NCBI GenBank assembly: GCA_035546175.1 | Contig: DASZWW010000038.1 | Location: forward strand, 1 to 7,957 | Reading direction: 5' to 3' | Source: DASZFV01 sp035546175 | GTDB taxonomy: Bacteria; Myxococcota_A; Polyangia; Fen-1088 | Length of the DNA stretch: 7,957 bases | Shown: piece after piece, positions 1-6,955 of the stretch | How positions within the stretch are numbered: the stretch's first letter is position 1 | Layout of the letters: each line of letters starts with the position of its first letter | The notes under the pieces: model-generated | The model's input: only the letters and a program-made list of their open reading frames with translations | Databases searched by the model: none | What the model was told of the DNA's origin: nothing | Position numbers and translations under genes: made by a program

Positions 1-261
1 CTCGAGCTGCGCGTGATCCGCGGCGAGCTCGCGGCCCGGGCGAGCTGCTCCGCCGCCGTCGCGGACTTCGATCGGGCCCTCGCCGCGTCGCCGCCGCCCG
101 CCCTCGCCGAGCGCGCGCTCCACGGCCGCGCCGCCTGCCTCGTCCGCCTCGGCGAGCCCGCCGCCGCGCGCCGCGATCTCGAGGAGTATCTGCGCCGGTT
201 CCCCGAAGGGCGCTTCGCCGCCGAGGCCCGTCGCGGCCTCGCGGGCCAGGACCCCGAGTGA
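1..261 (+). CDS. TPR-type protein, C-terminal fragment (5' end outside window)
   Basis: The reading frame is open from base 1 to the TGA at 259-261, so this is the last 86 codons of a longer gene. A GTG at 13 is only an internal codon. The visible part is helical and Ala/Arg/Leu-rich. It has the TPR-like spacing of A..DFDRAL followed by ERALHGRAACLVRLG and then A.RDLEEYLRRFPEGRFAAEARR, which reads as one and a half to two tetratricopeptide-type helical hairpins. The closing 'YLRRFPEGRFAAEAR' block resembles the ends of TPR proteins that lie next to FecR/sigma-factor genes in myxobacteria, but that association is recalled and cannot be checked here. TPR proteins are scaffolds for protein-protein contacts, so no specific role can be assigned. 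It is followed after 71 bp by the DUF1592-family lipoprotein on the same strand. Confidence 0.7.
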   Translation, partial: LELRVIRGELAARASCSAAVADFDRALAASPPPALAERALHGRAACLVRLGEPAAARRDLEEYLRRFPEGRFAAEARRGLAGQDPE

Positions 262-332
262 GACCCCTGAGTGATCTGTAAGGTCGGCGGCGCGCGCTCC
301 ACAGAACGTCAGGACCAAAAGGGAGCCACGAC

Positions 333-1601
333 ATGGGCACGAGAGCCATCCTCTTCATCGCCGTCGGCGCGGCCGCGCTCTCGGCCGCCTGCCAGGGCAA
401 CCGCTTCCTCGTCGGGGACGACGGGACCGGCGCGGCCGGCAGCTCGGCGCCGGGCGGCGCCGCGGGCGCGGCGGTGTCGAGCGGCGCCGCGGGCTCGATC
501 GCGCCCAGCGGCGCCGCGGGAGCGCTCGGCTCGTCGTTCCCGCTGCCCATCACCCCCGCCGAGGCGGTCAAGCGCTTCGGCGCCGTCCTCTGGCAGGAGC
601 CGACGGTCGACGGCGCGCCGCTCGCCGCGGCCCAGAGCGGCCAGCTGGTGACCAACCAGGATCTCGTGCCGGTCATCGACGAGATGCTGGGCGACCCGCG
701 CGCCATGGCCGGCGTGCGCGCGTTCTATCGGTGGTGGCTCGGCCTCGACGGCGTCGCCACGGCGATGAAGGACGCGACCCTCTTCCCGGCCTACACGCCG
801 CAGCTCCAGTCCGACGTCGCGGCCGAGCCCGAGATCTTCGGCGCCAGCCTGACCCTCCAGAAGAGGGCCACGTTCACCGATCTGATCGAGGCGCGCTACA
901 GCTACCTCACGGCGGGCCTCGCCGATCTCTACGGCGTCGTGGGCCCGACCGGCGCCGCCTTCGTCCAGACGCCGCTGCCGGACGCGCTGCAACGCGCGGG
1001 CCTCCTCACGCAACCGGCGCTGCAGGTCCTCGGCTCCTTCGCCACCCGCAACAGCCCGTCGCACCGGGGCGTCCAGACCCTCAGCCAGTTCCTGTGCGTG
1101 GACGTCCCGCCGGCGCCGCCGGGCACGCAGGACGCCGCGCTCGACACGCGGGAGCCGGGCGTCACGCTGCGCCAGGCGCTCGCCGAGGCCGTCGGCACGC
1201 AGGCGGCCTGCGAGGCCTGCCACCTCACCCTCGATCCCTACGGGCTCGCCTTCGAGCGCTTCGACGCCATCGGGCGGTGGCGGTCGCAGGACAACGGCGC
1301 GCCCATCGACGTCTCGAACCTGACGCTGCTGAACCTGACGAGCGATCCGAACGCCCCGGGCTCCGGCGACCCGACCGTCGACGGGCCCGTCGAGCTCGCC
1401 CAGCACCTCGCGCAGTCGGACCGGGCGCGGACGTGCTTCGCCAAGCAGTGGCTCGCCTATGTCACGGGCACGACGGCGAGCGCGATCTCCGACGGCGCCG
1501 TCGCGCCCACGTACGCCGCGTTCAGCGCCTCCGGCTTCGATCTGCAAACCCTCATCGTCGCCACGCTGATCTCCGAAGCCTTCCTGAGCCCGACGCCATG
1601 A
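333..1601 (+). CDS. DUF1592/DUF1588/DUF1585 cytochrome-like lipoprotein, short form
   Basis: This is a 422-residue protein. GGGAG at 321-325, seven bases before the ATG, fixes the start. The N-terminus is a lipoprotein-type signal (hydrophobic 5-19, Cys20 after LSAA; the lipobox is imperfect, Ser at -3). A Gly/Ala/Ser linker of four 9-residue repeats follows (33-68). Residues about 72-202 match DUF1592 (AEAVKRFGAVLW, WWLGL, ARYSYLTAGLADLYGV). About 221-317 match DUF1588 (RAGLLTQ, TRNSPSHRG, CEACH at 293-297, then DPYGLAFERFDAIGRWR). About 348-418 match DUF1585 (DGPVELAQHLA, CFAKQWLAYVTG). The CxxCH suggests covalent haem c, so the protein probably sits on the periplasmic side of an envelope membrane; its reaction is unknown. 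Cys255 and Cys368 occupy places where family members usually have Cys. The DUF1587 and DUF1595 segments normally found first are missing. Family identity is strong; function is unknown. Confidence 0.88.
   Translation: MGTRAILFIAVGAAALSAACQGNRFLVGDDGTGAAGSSAPGGAAGAAVSSGAAGSIAPSGAAGALGSSFPLPITPAEAVKRFGAVLWQEPTVDGAPLAAAQSGQLVTNQDLVPVIDEMLGDPRAMAGVRAFYRWWLGLDGVATAMKDATLFPAYTPQLQSDVAAEPEIFGASLTLQKRATFTDLIEARYSYLTAGLADLYGVVGPTGAAFVQTPLPDALQRAGLLTQPALQVLGSFATRNSPSHRGVQTLSQFLCVDVPPAPPGTQDAALDTREPGVTLRQALAEAVGTQAACEACHLTLDPYGLAFERFDAIGRWRSQDNGAPIDVSNLTLLNLTSDPNAPGSGDPTVDGPVELAQHLAQSDRARTCFAKQWLAYVTGTTASAISDGAVAPTYAAFSASGFDLQTLIVATLISEAFLSPTP
429..536 (+). repeat. Four 27-bp repeats encoding GAAG-type 9-residue units
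   Basis: Within the lipoprotein linker, residues 33-41, 42-50, 51-59 and 60-68 each begin with GAAG followed by five small or polar residues. At DNA level GGCGCCGCGGG recurs exactly at 456, 483 and 510, a period of 27 bp; the first unit is more diverged. This is a flexible spacer between the lipid anchor and the folded domains, and it probably grew by slippage or unequal recombination. Confidence 0.8.
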
Positions 1602-1628
1602 GCCGCGAGCACCGGCGTCGCTCGCGGC
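1602..1628 (+). terminator. Perfect 9-bp hairpin directly after the lipoprotein stop
   Basis: GCCGCGAGC (1602-1610) and GCTCGCGGC (1620-1628) are exact reverse complements around a 9-base loop. The arm begins at the base after the TGA. No T-run follows, so a classical intrinsic terminator is not shown. It may act as a U-less terminator or 3'-end stabiliser between convergent genes. Confidence 0.45.
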
Positions 1629-1656
1629 CCGTCATTCGCGCGACACGTTCCTGACG

Positions 1657-1691
1657 CCGCCTCGGGGCCTAGGCCGGCGACGAGGAGGCGG
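1657..1691. other. Nested inverted repeats between convergent genes
   Basis: CCGCCTC (1657-1663) is the exact reverse complement of GAGGCGG (1685-1691). The 10-bp palindrome GGCCTAGGCC (1666-1675) lies between them and contains the stop codon of the minus-strand gene. A hairpin could form in transcripts from either side and help separate the two converging units. There is no T-tract, and such short GC-rich arms can arise by chance in this composition. Confidence 0.25.
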
Positions 1692-2097
1692 TATCCGCGT
1701 CGTAGCGCGCCGCGAGCGCGTCGAGGATGGCCTGCTCCGCCTGCTCGAAGTCGTAGGCCGCCGTGATCACGAGATCCATGGCGTACTCCTCGGCCCGGTC
1801 GGCGCGGCTCTCGAGCTTCTTGAGCTCCCGCTTCTTCTGCCACGAGCTGATGGCGTCCTGCGTGTGTGCGACCTTCTCCTTCTTCCAGCTCTCCATGTCC
1901 GCCTGCAGCTCCTTGGCCTTCTGCCGCTGCTCGTCGAGGCGCTTGTCGATCTCGTCGCGCTTCTTCTGCAGCGACTGCATGTCCTCCGCGTGCATGCTGG
2001 CGAGATCCTTCTTGAGCGTGTCGAGCTTGGCTCGAGCCGCGTCGATGTGCTCGGAGAGCTTCTGCTTGAGGTCCTTCGTGCTCGTCGCGTTTCCCAT
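1669..2097 (-). CDS. Small charged coiled-coil protein of unknown function
   Basis: This is a 142-residue protein read on the minus strand. The start is the ATG at 2097-2095: GGAGG lies five bases upstream on that strand (2103-2107). The frame stays open further upstream only as antisense to the next gene. There is no signal peptide or membrane segment. Residues about 8-105 are almost continuous Lys/Glu/Asp/Arg/Gln-rich helix with Leu/Ala/Ile at heptad positions (KLDTLKKDL, KRDEIDKRLDEQRQKAKEL), a strong coiled coil. The C-terminal part (about 98-134, ADRAEEYA, then AEQAILDALAARYDAD) is a more hydrophobic Ala-rich helix that may pack as a cap. The tail is Ser/Ala. The general look resembles small bacterial stress-associated coiled-coil proteins (sll1863-like), but I cannot confirm homology. 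It is divergent from fadN across 99 bp and convergent with the lipoprotein gene. Confidence 0.85.
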   Translation of the reverse strand: MGNATSTKDLKQKLSEHIDAARAKLDTLKKDLASMHAEDMQSLQKKRDEIDKRLDEQRQKAKELQADMESWKKEKVAHTQDAISSWQKKRELKKLESRADRAEEYAMDLVITAAYDFEQAEQAILDALAARYDADTASSSPA

Positions 2098-2151
2098 GAC
2101 GTCCTCCGATCGTGACTGCACTGTGGATCGCGGCCCGGGCGAGGCAATGCT

Positions 2152-2183
2152 CCGAGTTGTGAGGCGCGTCCCGCAAAACTCGG
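2152..2183. promoter_or_regulatory. Candidate operator: 13-bp-arm imperfect palindrome
   Basis: CCGAGTTGTGAGG (2152-2164) and CCGCAAAACTCGG (2171-2183) are inverted copies with 11 of 13 pairs matching, separated by CGCGTC. The outer seven pairs are perfect. It lies in the divergent intergenic region and ends one base before a TANNNT box, so it would cover the -35 region of the fadN promoter. A dimeric repressor such as a TetR- or GntR-type fatty-acid regulator would fit, but none is encoded here. It also lies 55-86 bases upstream of the minus-strand coiled-coil gene and could affect both. Confidence 0.5.
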
Positions 2184-2184
2184 G

Positions 2185-2190
2185 TAACCT
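2185..2190 (+). promoter_or_regulatory. Candidate -10 box (TAACCT) for leaderless fadN transcription
   Basis: TAACCT fits TANNNT and ends six bases before the ATG at 2197. Transcription would therefore begin at or next to the A of the start codon. No Shine-Dalgarno sequence precedes this ATG, which agrees with leaderless translation. A good -35 at standard spacing is not visible; TTGTGA at 2157-2162 is too far (22-base spacer). Confidence 0.4.
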
Positions 2191-2196
2191 GGACGC

Positions 2197-4578
2197 ATGA
2201 CCACGACCGAGCCGATCCACCAAGTGACGGTTCTGGGGGCGGGCGTGATGGGGGCGGCGATCGCCGCGCATCTGGCGAACGCCGGCGTGCGCGTGCGGCT
2301 GCTCGACATCCCGCCCAAGGACGCCCCCGCTGGCGACGCGCGCGCGAGGCGCAAGATCGCCGACGCCGGCCTCGAAGGCGCGCGCAAGGCCAAGCCCGCG
2401 GCGTTCTTCTCGCCGCGGTTCGAGACGCTGCTGTCGACCGGCAACCTCGAGGACGACCTCGCCGACGCGGTGGCGACGAGCGACTTCGTCATCGAGGCCG
2501 TCGTCGAGAACCTGGCCATCAAGCAGAAGCTCTACGAGCGCATCGACGCGATGGGCGGCCGCGCCATCGTCACGTCGAACACCTCGGGCCTGCGCATCGC
2601 CGACCTCATGCAAGGGCGCAGCGAGTCGTTCAAGCGGCGCTTCTGCATCACGCACTTCTTCAACCCGCCGCGCTACCTCAAGCTCGTCGAGATCGTCGCC
2701 GGGCCCGAGAGCGCGCCCGAGACGGTGGCACGCGCCGAGGCGCTGTGCGGGCGGCTGCTCGGCAAGGGCCTCGTGCGCGCCAAGGACACGCCCAACTTCA
2801 TCGCCAACCGCATCGGGACCTTCGCGATGATGCGCACGCTCGCCGTCGCGACGGCCGAGGGCTACACGGTCGAGGAGGTCGACATGGTGTTCGGCCCGGC
2901 GACGGGCAAGCCCAAGAGCGGCGTCTTCCGCACGGCCGACGTGGTCGGGCTCGACACGCTCATGCACGTCACGAAGAACTGCTTCGACGCCCTGCCGGGC
3001 GACGAGCGCCGCGACGTGTTCGACCCGCCGCCCGTCCTCAGGACGCTCGTGGAGCGGAGGTGGCTGGGCGCCAAGACGAAGCAGGGCTTCTACAAGAAGG
3101 TCGGCGACGACATCCTCCAGCTCGACCTCAAGACCCTGGAGTACGGGCCGCAGAAGAAGCCGCGCTTCGCCTCGATCGGCGCGGCGCGAAAGGCCGAGGA
3201 CGTCGACGAGAGGCTGCGCCTCGTGCTGGGCGGCGACGACCGCGCGGCGGCGCTGGCGCGGCAGGTGACCTACGAGACGCTCATCTACGCGGCGAACCGG
3301 CTCGGCGAGATCGCCGATGACGTCGTGGACATCGACCGCGCGCTGCGCTGGGGCTTCGGCTGGGAGCGCGGGCCGTTCGAGATCTGGGACGCGCTCGGCG
3401 TCAAGGACACCGCGGCGAAGATGGAGGCCATGGGCCTCGTCGTGCCGGGCTGGGTGAAGGAGCAGATCGCCGCCCAGGGCGTGGGCATGCGCTTTTACAA
3501 GAAGGAGGCGCCGGGCAAGGTCCTGCAGCTGGGCCAGCGCGGCGGCTTCACGGAGGTCCCCGCCGATCCGCGCCACCTCTCGCTCGACGCGCTCCGCGCC
3601 GCGGGCGGCGAGATCGAGCGCAACGGCTCGGCCTCGCTCCTCGACCTCGGCGACGGCGTCTTCTGCCTCGAGTTCCACGCCAAGATGAACGCCATCGATC
3701 AGGACATCGTGGCGATGACGTACAAGGCGGTCGACCGCGCCGAGCGCGAGGGCGTCGGCCTCGTCATCGGCAACGACGCCCCGGACGCGTTCTGCGCGGG
3801 CGCGAACCTCTTCGCCCTCATGATCGCCCTCGGACAGAACCAGACGAAGGCGATCGACGACATGGTCGTGGGCTTCCAGGGCGCTTGTCAGCGCACGCGC
3901 TACGCGCGCGTGCCCGTCGTCGCGGCGCCGTTCGGGCTCGCCCTCGGCGGCGGCGCCGAGGTCATCCTCGGCTGCCAGACCGTGCGCGCCGCGGCGGAGC
4001 TCTACGTCGGCTGCGTCGAGGTGGGCGTGGGCCTCATTCCCGCCGGCGGCGGCTGCATGGAGCTCGCGGCGCGCGCCTCGGCCCGCGCCACCGACGACCC
4101 CGCCTTCGACCTGCTCTCGCTCGTCAAGGTGCCGTTCGAGATGCTGGCGCGCGCGCGCGTCTCGGCGAGCGCCGAGGACGCGCGCGACCTCGGCTACCTG
4201 CGCCAGGGCGACAGCGTCTCGATGGCGCGCGAGACCGTCATCGCCGACGCCAAGGCGCTCGTGCTCGGCCAGGCGCGCGCCGGCTACCGCCCGCCGCCGC
4301 CCCGCCGCGTCCGCGTCATCGGGGAGGCGGGCCAGGGCACGCTGCGCCAGTTCCTCATGAACCTGGTGGGCGCGCACCAGATCAGCGCGCACGACGCCAA
4401 GATCAGCGGCCACCTGGCGCGCATCCTCTCGGGCGGCAGCGTCCCCGCGGGCGCGACCGTCAGCGAGCAGCACCTCCTCGACCTCGAGCGCGAGGCCTTC
4501 CTCTCGCTGTGCGGGGAACCCAAGACGCGCGAGCGCATCCAACACATGTTGACGACCAGCAAGCCCCTGAGGAACTGA
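2197..4578 (+). CDS. fadN: FadN-type 3-hydroxyacyl-CoA dehydrogenase / enoyl-CoA hydratase
   Basis: This 793-residue bifunctional beta-oxidation enzyme hydrates trans-2-enoyl-CoA and then oxidises L-3-hydroxyacyl-CoA with NAD+. The dehydrogenase comes first, as in Bacillus FadN and unlike E. coli FadB. The Rossmann motif is GAGVMG (14-19). Ser127/Asn128 sit in TSNTSGL, the catalytic pair is His153 (HFFNPP) and Glu165, and KDTPNFIANR covers 196-205. C-terminal dehydrogenase helices run from about 199 to 430 and include a second copy-like segment (DIDRALRWGFGWERGPFEIWDALG region, 378-401). The crotonase domain covers about 478-690. Its oxyanion segments are FCAGANL (532-538) and LALGGGAE (581-588), with both catalytic acids, Glu588 and Glu608, 20 apart as in active hydratases. 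The C-terminal 100 residues are helical. The start is the first ATG after the stop-rich intergenic region and gives a complete Rossmann strand. The thiolase gene follows after 2 bases. Confidence 0.93.
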   Translation: MTTTEPIHQVTVLGAGVMGAAIAAHLANAGVRVRLLDIPPKDAPAGDARARRKIADAGLEGARKAKPAAFFSPRFETLLSTGNLEDDLADAVATSDFVIEAVVENLAIKQKLYERIDAMGGRAIVTSNTSGLRIADLMQGRSESFKRRFCITHFFNPPRYLKLVEIVAGPESAPETVARAEALCGRLLGKGLVRAKDTPNFIANRIGTFAMMRTLAVATAEGYTVEEVDMVFGPATGKPKSGVFRTADVVGLDTLMHVTKNCFDALPGDERRDVFDPPPVLRTLVERRWLGAKTKQGFYKKVGDDILQLDLKTLEYGPQKKPRFASIGAARKAEDVDERLRLVLGGDDRAAALARQVTYETLIYAANRLGEIADDVVDIDRALRWGFGWERGPFEIWDALGVKDTAAKMEAMGLVVPGWVKEQIAAQGVGMRFYKKEAPGKVLQLGQRGGFTEVPADPRHLSLDALRAAGGEIERNGSASLLDLGDGVFCLEFHAKMNAIDQDIVAMTYKAVDRAEREGVGLVIGNDAPDAFCAGANLFALMIALGQNQTKAIDDMVVGFQGACQRTRYARVPVVAAPFGLALGGGAEVILGCQTVRAAAELYVGCVEVGVGLIPAGGGCMELAARASARATDDPAFDLLSLVKVPFEMLARARVSASAEDARDLGYLRQGDSVSMARETVIADAKALVLGQARAGYRPPPPRRVRVIGEAGQGTLRQFLMNLVGAHQISAHDAKISGHLARILSGGSVPAGATVSEQHLLDLEREAFLSLCGEPKTRERIQHMLTTSKPLRN

Positions 4579-4580
4579 CC

Positions 4581-5741
<1,161 letters not shown>

Positions 5742-5752
5742 GCACCGCCGAG

Positions 5753-6523
5753 GTGCGACACCTGCTCCTCTTCCTGGCCGCCGTCGCCGCGGGGTCCGTC
5801 AACGCCATCGCCGGCGGCGGGACGCTGCTGTCGTTCCCGGCGGCCATCGCCTGGGGGCTGCCCTCGACGATCGCGAACGCCACGAACTCCGTGGCGCTGT
5901 CGCCCGCCTCGCTCTCGGCGGCGTGGGCGTACCGGAGCGAGCTCCGCGCCGAGTGGCGCCTCGCCGCCGCGCTGGCCGGGCCCGCGCTCGTGGGCGGGTG
6001 GCTGGGCGCCGTCATCCTGCGGCACACCTCCGAGCGCACCTTCGATGTGCTCATCCCCTGGCTCGTCCTCGGCGCGACGCTCCTCATCCTCGTCCAGGGC
6101 CTGCGGAAGCGCCGGGCGGCCGGGGGCGCCCCTCGCGTCCGGCCGGCGCCGACGGCGCGCCACCTCGCGCCGGTGATGCTCTGCCAGCTCGGCGTGGGCA
6201 TCTACGGCGGCTACTTCGGCGCCGCGATGGGCATCATCATGCTCGCCTTCCTGGCCCTCGTGCTGCCCGACGACATCCAGCGCCGCAACGGGCTCAAGAA
6301 CTTCCTCGCCGTCCTCATCAACGGCACGGCGTCGGTCTACTTCCTGGCGGCCGGCCTCGTCGACGTGCGCGCCGGCGCCGTCATGATGGGCGGCGCGATC
6401 ACCGGCGGGCTCGTGGGCGGGCGCCTGGCGCGGCGGGCCTCCGCGAAGGTCGTGCGCAACATCGTCGTCGCCATCGGGCTCGGCCTGTCGGTGCTGCTCG
6501 GCTGGCGCGCCTTCGCGAAGTAG
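5753..6523 (+). CDS. TauE/SafE (TSUP) family membrane permease
   Basis: This is a 256-residue inner-membrane protein with two related halves typical of TSUP exporters. The first half holds AAGSVNAIAGGGTLLSFP (12-29) and ATNSVALSPASLSAAWAY (43-60); the second holds GVGIYGGYFGAAMGIIML (148-165) and NGLKNFLAVLINGTASVYF (179-197). Hydrophobic helices are visible at about 3-20, 22-36, 70-90, 98-116, 138-172 (probably two), 183-200, 207-222 and 235-250, with an Arg-rich loop near 117-136. Family members move sulfite, sulfoacetate, other organosulfur anions or unidentified small acids; the substrate cannot be read from the sequence. GTG at 5753 is chosen because it directly precedes the first helix and is the only good start after the thiolase stop. 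Its ribosome site is weak, so coupled translation from fadA is likely. It occupies the place of an acyl-CoA dehydrogenase in Bacillus fadN-fadA-fadE. Confidence 0.85.
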   Translation: MRHLLLFLAAVAAGSVNAIAGGGTLLSFPAAIAWGLPSTIANATNSVALSPASLSAAWAYRSELRAEWRLAAALAGPALVGGWLGAVILRHTSERTFDVLIPWLVLGATLLILVQGLRKRRAAGGAPRVRPAPTARHLAPVMLCQLGVGIYGGYFGAAMGIIMLAFLALVLPDDIQRRNGLKNFLAVLINGTASVYFLAAGLVDVRAGAVMMGGAITGGLVGGRLARRASAKVVRNIVVAIGLGLSVLLGWRAFAK

Positions 6524-6558
6524 AAGCAACCTCCGTCACGCCCGTCCGATACCGCCCG

Positions 6559-6567
6559 TGCTACGCT
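6559..6567 (+). promoter_or_regulatory. Candidate extended -10 (TGcTACGCT) before the coiled-coil/patatin pair
   Basis: TG-N-TACGCT has the extended -10 form and ends seven bases before the ATG at 6575, so transcription could start at the codon itself. No recognisable -35 lies upstream. GGAGG at 6568-6572 would be outside such a transcript. It would serve instead on read-through mRNA from the permease gene, for the in-frame ATG at 6581. Confidence 0.35.
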
Positions 6568-6574
6568 GGAGGCG

Positions 6575-6955
6575 ATGTCGATGGCCGAGTCGGACATCAC
6601 GGTCGAGATCCTGAGAGGAGTCCGCGACGAGCTGCGGGGGTTCCGCGCGGAGGCGAACGCTCGCCTCGACGCGACGAACGAGCGGCTCGACGTCACGATC
6701 GCCCGGCTCGACGAGACGAACGCTCGCCTCGACACGACGAACGAGCGGCTCGACGTCACGATCGCGCGGCTCGACGTCAACAACCAGCGGCTCGACGTCG
6801 TCGAGAAGACGCTCCTCGAGGTGGCCCGAGGACAGCGCTCCCTCGCCCGCAACGTTCGAGCCATCGCCGAGCGCGGTGCCCGGCTGGAGGGACGGCTCGA
6901 AGAACGGCTGGGCAGTCTCGAGGCGCGCGTCGACAAGCTCGAGTCGAAGTCGTGA
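6575..6955 (+). CDS. Short heptad-repeat (RLD) coiled-coil protein, unknown function
   Basis: This is a 126-residue soluble protein with no signal peptide. Residues 28-83 are eight consecutive heptads, seven with the pattern [NI]-x-R-L-D-x-x (NARLDAT, NERLDVT, IARLDET and so on). Leu always falls at one core position; Asn, Asn, Ile cycle at the other. A leading helix (ITVEILRGVRDELRGF) and a trailing Arg/Glu-rich helix (ERGARLEGRLEERLGSLEARVDKLE) extend the coiled coil over most of the protein. This suggests a homo-oligomeric rod with polar Asn layers; no enzymatic motif is visible. Similar RLD-repeat small proteins are recalled from myxobacterial genomes, all without known function. Two starts are possible: 6575 (leaderless with TACGCT) or 6581 (GGAGG eight bases upstream), differing by two residues. 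Its stop overlaps the start of the patatin gene (GTGA), so the two are probably co-translated. Confidence 0.8.
   Translation: MSMAESDITVEILRGVRDELRGFRAEANARLDATNERLDVTIARLDETNARLDTTNERLDVTIARLDVNNQRLDVVEKTLLEVARGQRSLARNVRAIAERGARLEGRLEERLGSLEARVDKLESKS
6656..6781 (+). repeat. Two tandem 63-bp units inside the coiled-coil gene
   Basis: Positions 6656-6718 and 6719-6781 are 21-codon units identical at 57 of 63 bases. Each encodes three heptads in the order N-N-I. A third, diverged unit starts at 6782 (NQRLDVV, then EKTLLEV). Four of the six differences lie in the last two codons of the unit. The near identity, including synonymous positions, indicates recent tandem duplication. Confidence 0.9.

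Noticed and set aside
279..284. TAAGGT as a promoter for the lipoprotein gene
   Set aside because: It fits TANNNT but has no -35 and no supporting structure; a six-base degenerate match alone is weak.
309..1547. Minus-strand frame opposite the DUF1592-family lipoprotein
   Set aside because: It is a high-GC antisense artefact; the plus strand has domain matches and a ribosome site.
1669..4545. A 958-codon open frame on the minus strand that includes the coiled-coil gene
   Set aside because: Only the last 142 codons are real. Upstream of 2097 it is antisense to fadN with low-complexity Arg/Ala/Glu composition, and the GGAGG before 2097 sets the true start.
3885..4580. Upstream extension of the thiolase frame into fadN
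   Set aside because: The translated extension is Arg/Pro/Gly low complexity. The thiolase fold starts at 4581 with a ribosome site seven bases upstream.
6530..6572. CCTCC (6530-6534) pairing with GGAGG (6568-6572) as a ribosome-site switch
   Set aside because: Only five pairs with a long loop and no alternative pairing partner are visible, which is expected by chance in this composition.
5923..6951. Upstream extension of the patatin frame through the permease and coiled-coil genes
   Set aside because: It is an Arg-rich shadow frame; the GTG at 6952 starts a proper lipoprotein signal peptide.
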